Made by a program: the position numbers and the translations under genes. A model generated the notes under the pieces. It had not been told where the DNA came from and did no database searches. It saw only the letters and a list, made by a program, of their open reading frames with translations. A stretch of 64,000 bases of DNA from SLRI01 sp942491185 (GTDB lineage Bacteria > Pseudomonadota > Alphaproteobacteria > Geminicoccales > Geminicoccaceae), in NCBI GenBank assembly GCA_942491185.1, contig CALOAB010000003.1, positions 1-64,000 of the forward strand, in the 5' to 3' direction. Below are positions 62,190 through 64,000 of this stretch, piece after piece (position 1 is the first letter of the stretch; every line of letters starts with the position of its first letter).

Positions 62190-63185
62190 TCATGTGGCGG
62201 TTGCCGGCGCGTCGGCCACCGCTGCGGTCTCATAGGCCTCGACGATCTTGGTCACCAGCGGATGGCGCACCACGTCCGAGCGATCGAAGCGCACCGTGGC
62301 CACCTCGGGGATGCCGTCGAGTTTGGCGGCCGCGTCGGCGAGCCCGGAGGGCGCACCCGCCGGCAGATCGATCTGCGTTGGATCACCCGTCACCACCATA
62401 CGTGAGCCTTCGCCGAGGCGGGTCAAGAACATCTTCATCTGGGCTGGCGTCGTGTTCTGCGCCTCGTCGAGAATGACAAAGGCATGGCTCAAGGTCCGGC
62501 CACGCATGAACGCCAACGGCGCTATCTCGATCTGCCCTTGCTCGATCCGCGTCTGCAGCTTGCCTTCGGGCAGCATGTCCTGCAGCGCGTCGTAGAGCGG
62601 GCGCAGATAGGGGTCGACCTTCTCTTTCAAGTCACCGGGCAGGAAGCCCAGCCGCTCGCCGGCCTCGACCGCCGGGCGCGAGAGAATGATCCGCTCGATC
62701 CGCCGCTCGCGCATGAAGGCGACCGCAGCCGCCACCGCGAGATAGGTCTTGCCGGTCCCAGCCGGGCCGAGCGCGAAAACGAGATCGCGCTGCTCGAGAG
62801 CTCTGAGATAGGCCGCCTGGTTCGGTGACCGGGGCGTGATCGAGCGCCGATCCGTCTGCACATTATGCCCGAGACCACCGCTCTCGACCTTGCCGTGGAC
62901 CATGCGCAGCGCCGCATCGACATCGTCGCGCCCAACCTCGTGACCACCCTGCAGCTGGGCATAGAGGCGATCCAGCACGGCGGCTGCTGTCTGCACCTCG
63001 GCGTCGCTCTCGCCTTGGATGAAGATCTCGTTGCCGCGGGTGACGATGCTGACGGGCAGCTTCTGCTCGAGCCTGGCAATGTTGACATGGTGCTGGCCGA
63101 ACAGCATGGCGCAGGTGGCATTGTCATCGAAGCGGACCCGATGGCTCGAGCCCTGGAAGTCGGCGAGCGGGGCTATGGTGGTCAG
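62190..63185 (-). CDS. phoH: PhoH-family ATPase, probable CTG start
   Basis: 331 residues by the chosen start. Walker A GPAGTGKT and Walker B FVILDEAQNT are intact, with RPAVEAGERLGFLPGD. No ATG, GTG or TTG exists before the conserved domain (RVRFDDNATCAMLFGQH). The only candidate is a CTG at 63183-63185, overlapping the miaB stop as CTGA, with AGGAG 8 bases upstream. A putative RNA helicase/RNase-linked ATPase, always near ybeY. Confidence 0.9.
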   Translation of the reverse strand: MTTIAPLADFQGSSHRVRFDDNATCAMLFGQHHVNIARLEQKLPVSIVTRGNEIFIQGESDAEVQTAAAVLDRLYAQLQGGHEVGRDDVDAALRMVHGKVESGGLGHNVQTDRRSITPRSPNQAAYLRALEQRDLVFALGPAGTGKTYLAVAAAVAFMRERRIERIILSRPAVEAGERLGFLPGDLKEKVDPYLRPLYDALQDMLPEGKLQTRIEQGQIEIAPLAFMRGRTLSHAFVILDEAQNTTPAQMKMFLTRLGEGSRMVVTGDPTQIDLPAGAPSGLADAAAKLDGIPEVATVRFDRSDVVRHPLVTKIVEAYETAAVADAPATAT

Positions 63186-64000
63186 GCGAACGTCTCCTCG
63201 GGCTGAGCGGGACCCTGGGCCTGGCGTTGGCCTGGGCCAGCGGTCGCGCGGGTGGTGCCGGGCCGATCTTGATCGGCGAGCCGACCGGCCAGGCTGTGCG
63301 GAAAAGCCTCGGTGATCTCGACAGCAACACAAGCGCCGAGCGCGTCACTTGGCGCCGTGACATGCACCGCCTGCAGATAGGGCGTGCGGCCGATGAGCTG
63401 GCCCGGATGGCGGCCCTGCCGCTCGAAGAGCACCGGCAGAACATCGCCCACGGTTGCCGCGTTGAACGCGGCCGCCTGCTGCTCGAGCAACACCTGCAGC
63501 TGTTGCAACCGCTCGCCTCGCACCGCTTCCTTGACCTGCTTTGGCATCACCGCCCCAGGCGTGCCCGGCCGCGGGCTGTACTTGAAGGAGAAGGCCTGGG
63601 CGAAGCCAACCCGCTCGACCAGCGCCATCGTCGCCGCGAAGTCGGCGTCGCTCTCGCCCGGAAACCCAGTGATGAAATCCGACGACAGCGCCATGTCCGG
63701 CCGCACTTGGCGCAGGCGGTCGACGATCCGCTCGAAATCAGCCGCGCTGTAGCCGCGGTTCATGGCAGCCAGCACGCGATCCGAGCCAGACTGCACCGGC
63801 AGATGCAGGAACGGCATGAGCTGCGGCGCGCGCCCATGCGCGCGGATCAAGTCATCGTCCATGTCGCGTGGGTGCGAGGTGGTGTAGCGGATACGCAAGA
63901 GGCCTTCGATCTCGGCAAGCTCGAGGATCAACCGCGCTAGGCCCCATTCGGTTCCGCCAGGCCCAATCCCATGGTAGGCGTTGACGTTCTGGCCGAGGAG
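63182..64000 (-). CDS. miaB: MiaB, tRNA methylthiotransferase (C-terminal part)
   Basis: Runs off the right end of the window. The visible 272 residues include LGQNVNAYHG, the radical-SAM barrel (RIRYTTSHPRDM, HLPVQSGSDRVLAAMNRGY, SSDFITGFPGESDADF, SFKYSPRPGTPGA) and a TRAM domain (about the last 85 residues). The N-terminal Cys clusters lie outside. It adds the 2-methylthio group to i6A37 of tRNAs. phoH overlaps its stop. Confidence 0.96.
   Translation of the reverse strand, partial: LLGQNVNAYHGIGPGGTEWGLARLILELAEIEGLLRIRYTTSHPRDMDDDLIRAHGRAPQLMPFLHLPVQSGSDRVLAAMNRGYSAADFERIVDRLRQVRPDMALSSDFITGFPGESDADFAATMALVERVGFAQAFSFKYSPRPGTPGAVMPKQVKEAVRGERLQQLQVLLEQQAAAFNAATVGDVLPVLFERQGRHPGQLIGRTPYLQAVHVTAPSDALGACVAVEITEAFPHSLAGRLADQDRPGTTRATAGPGQRQAQGPAQPEETFA

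Overview
This 64 kb window is GC-rich, gene-dense chromosomal DNA from an alphaproteobacterium, most likely a Rhodospirillales/Geminicoccales-type lineage. The evidence is a 16S-tRNA-Ile-23S-5S-tRNA-fMet rRNA operon with a boxA-like leader, a Fur-family regulator of the Irr type, a RibB fused to a degenerate RibA domain in an nrdR-ribD-ribE-ribB-ribH-nusB-thiL cluster, an Atm1-type exporter, and a TAXI-type TRAP transporter. I see no prophage, integron, CRISPR array or toxin-antitoxin island; the window is mostly housekeeping and transport.

Layout. Positions 1-6080 hold one rRNA operon on the minus strand: promoter, boxA, 16S, tRNA-Ile, 23S, 5S, tRNA-fMet. The usual tRNA-Ala is absent from the spacer, and the spacers carry a family of nested hairpin repeats plus a tandem repeat. 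Positions 6.4-12.7 kb hold an M23 peptidase, an RraA-like protein and a very large SAM-domain/adenylate cyclase/ATPase/TPR signalling protein. At 12.8-15.5 kb a periplasmic binding protein and a fused permease sit behind a PhoB-box-like sequence, which suggests uptake of a phosphorus compound. Positions 15.5-18.3 kb hold cytochrome b561, a SleB-like hydrolase, a DUF1428 protein, a cupin and a universal stress protein. Positions 18.3-22 kb hold the TAXI TRAP transporter. At 22.2-30.6 kb come the Atm1 exporter, then nrdR, the riboflavin genes, nusB, a frameshifted thiL and an EamA transporter.

Positions 30.6-33.3 kb form a small sulfur-transport-like operon (YeeE/YedE, TIGR02186-type protein, Usp). 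A second M23 peptidase with a coiled coil follows. Positions 35.5-39.9 kb are a ugpBAEC operon (glycerol-3-phosphate uptake) with a Pho-box-like site upstream, a frameshift in ugpA, and an inverted pair of double-hairpin repeat elements in two of its spacers. Positions 40.0-43.4 kb are a ynjBCD-type ABC transporter whose permease carries two frameshifts. Then come a fatty-acid desaturase, Irr and a nitronate-monooxygenase-like flavoprotein with an extra Cys cluster.

From 47.1 kb to the right end is a long minus-strand block of core information genes. Read in transcription order it is miaB (partial)-phoH-ybeY-corC-lnt, metK-trmB, then rimP-nusA-ylxR-infB-rbfA-truB-rpsO-pnp. Terminators separate lnt from metK and trmB from rimP.

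The most interesting items are the covarying nested-hairpin family confined to the rRNA spacers, the inverted double-hairpin elements in the ugp operon, two Pho boxes in front of two phosphorus-related uptake systems, a probable CTG start for phoH, and four frameshifts that are all single-base insertions. The last point must be settled, since it could be either real decay or assembly error.
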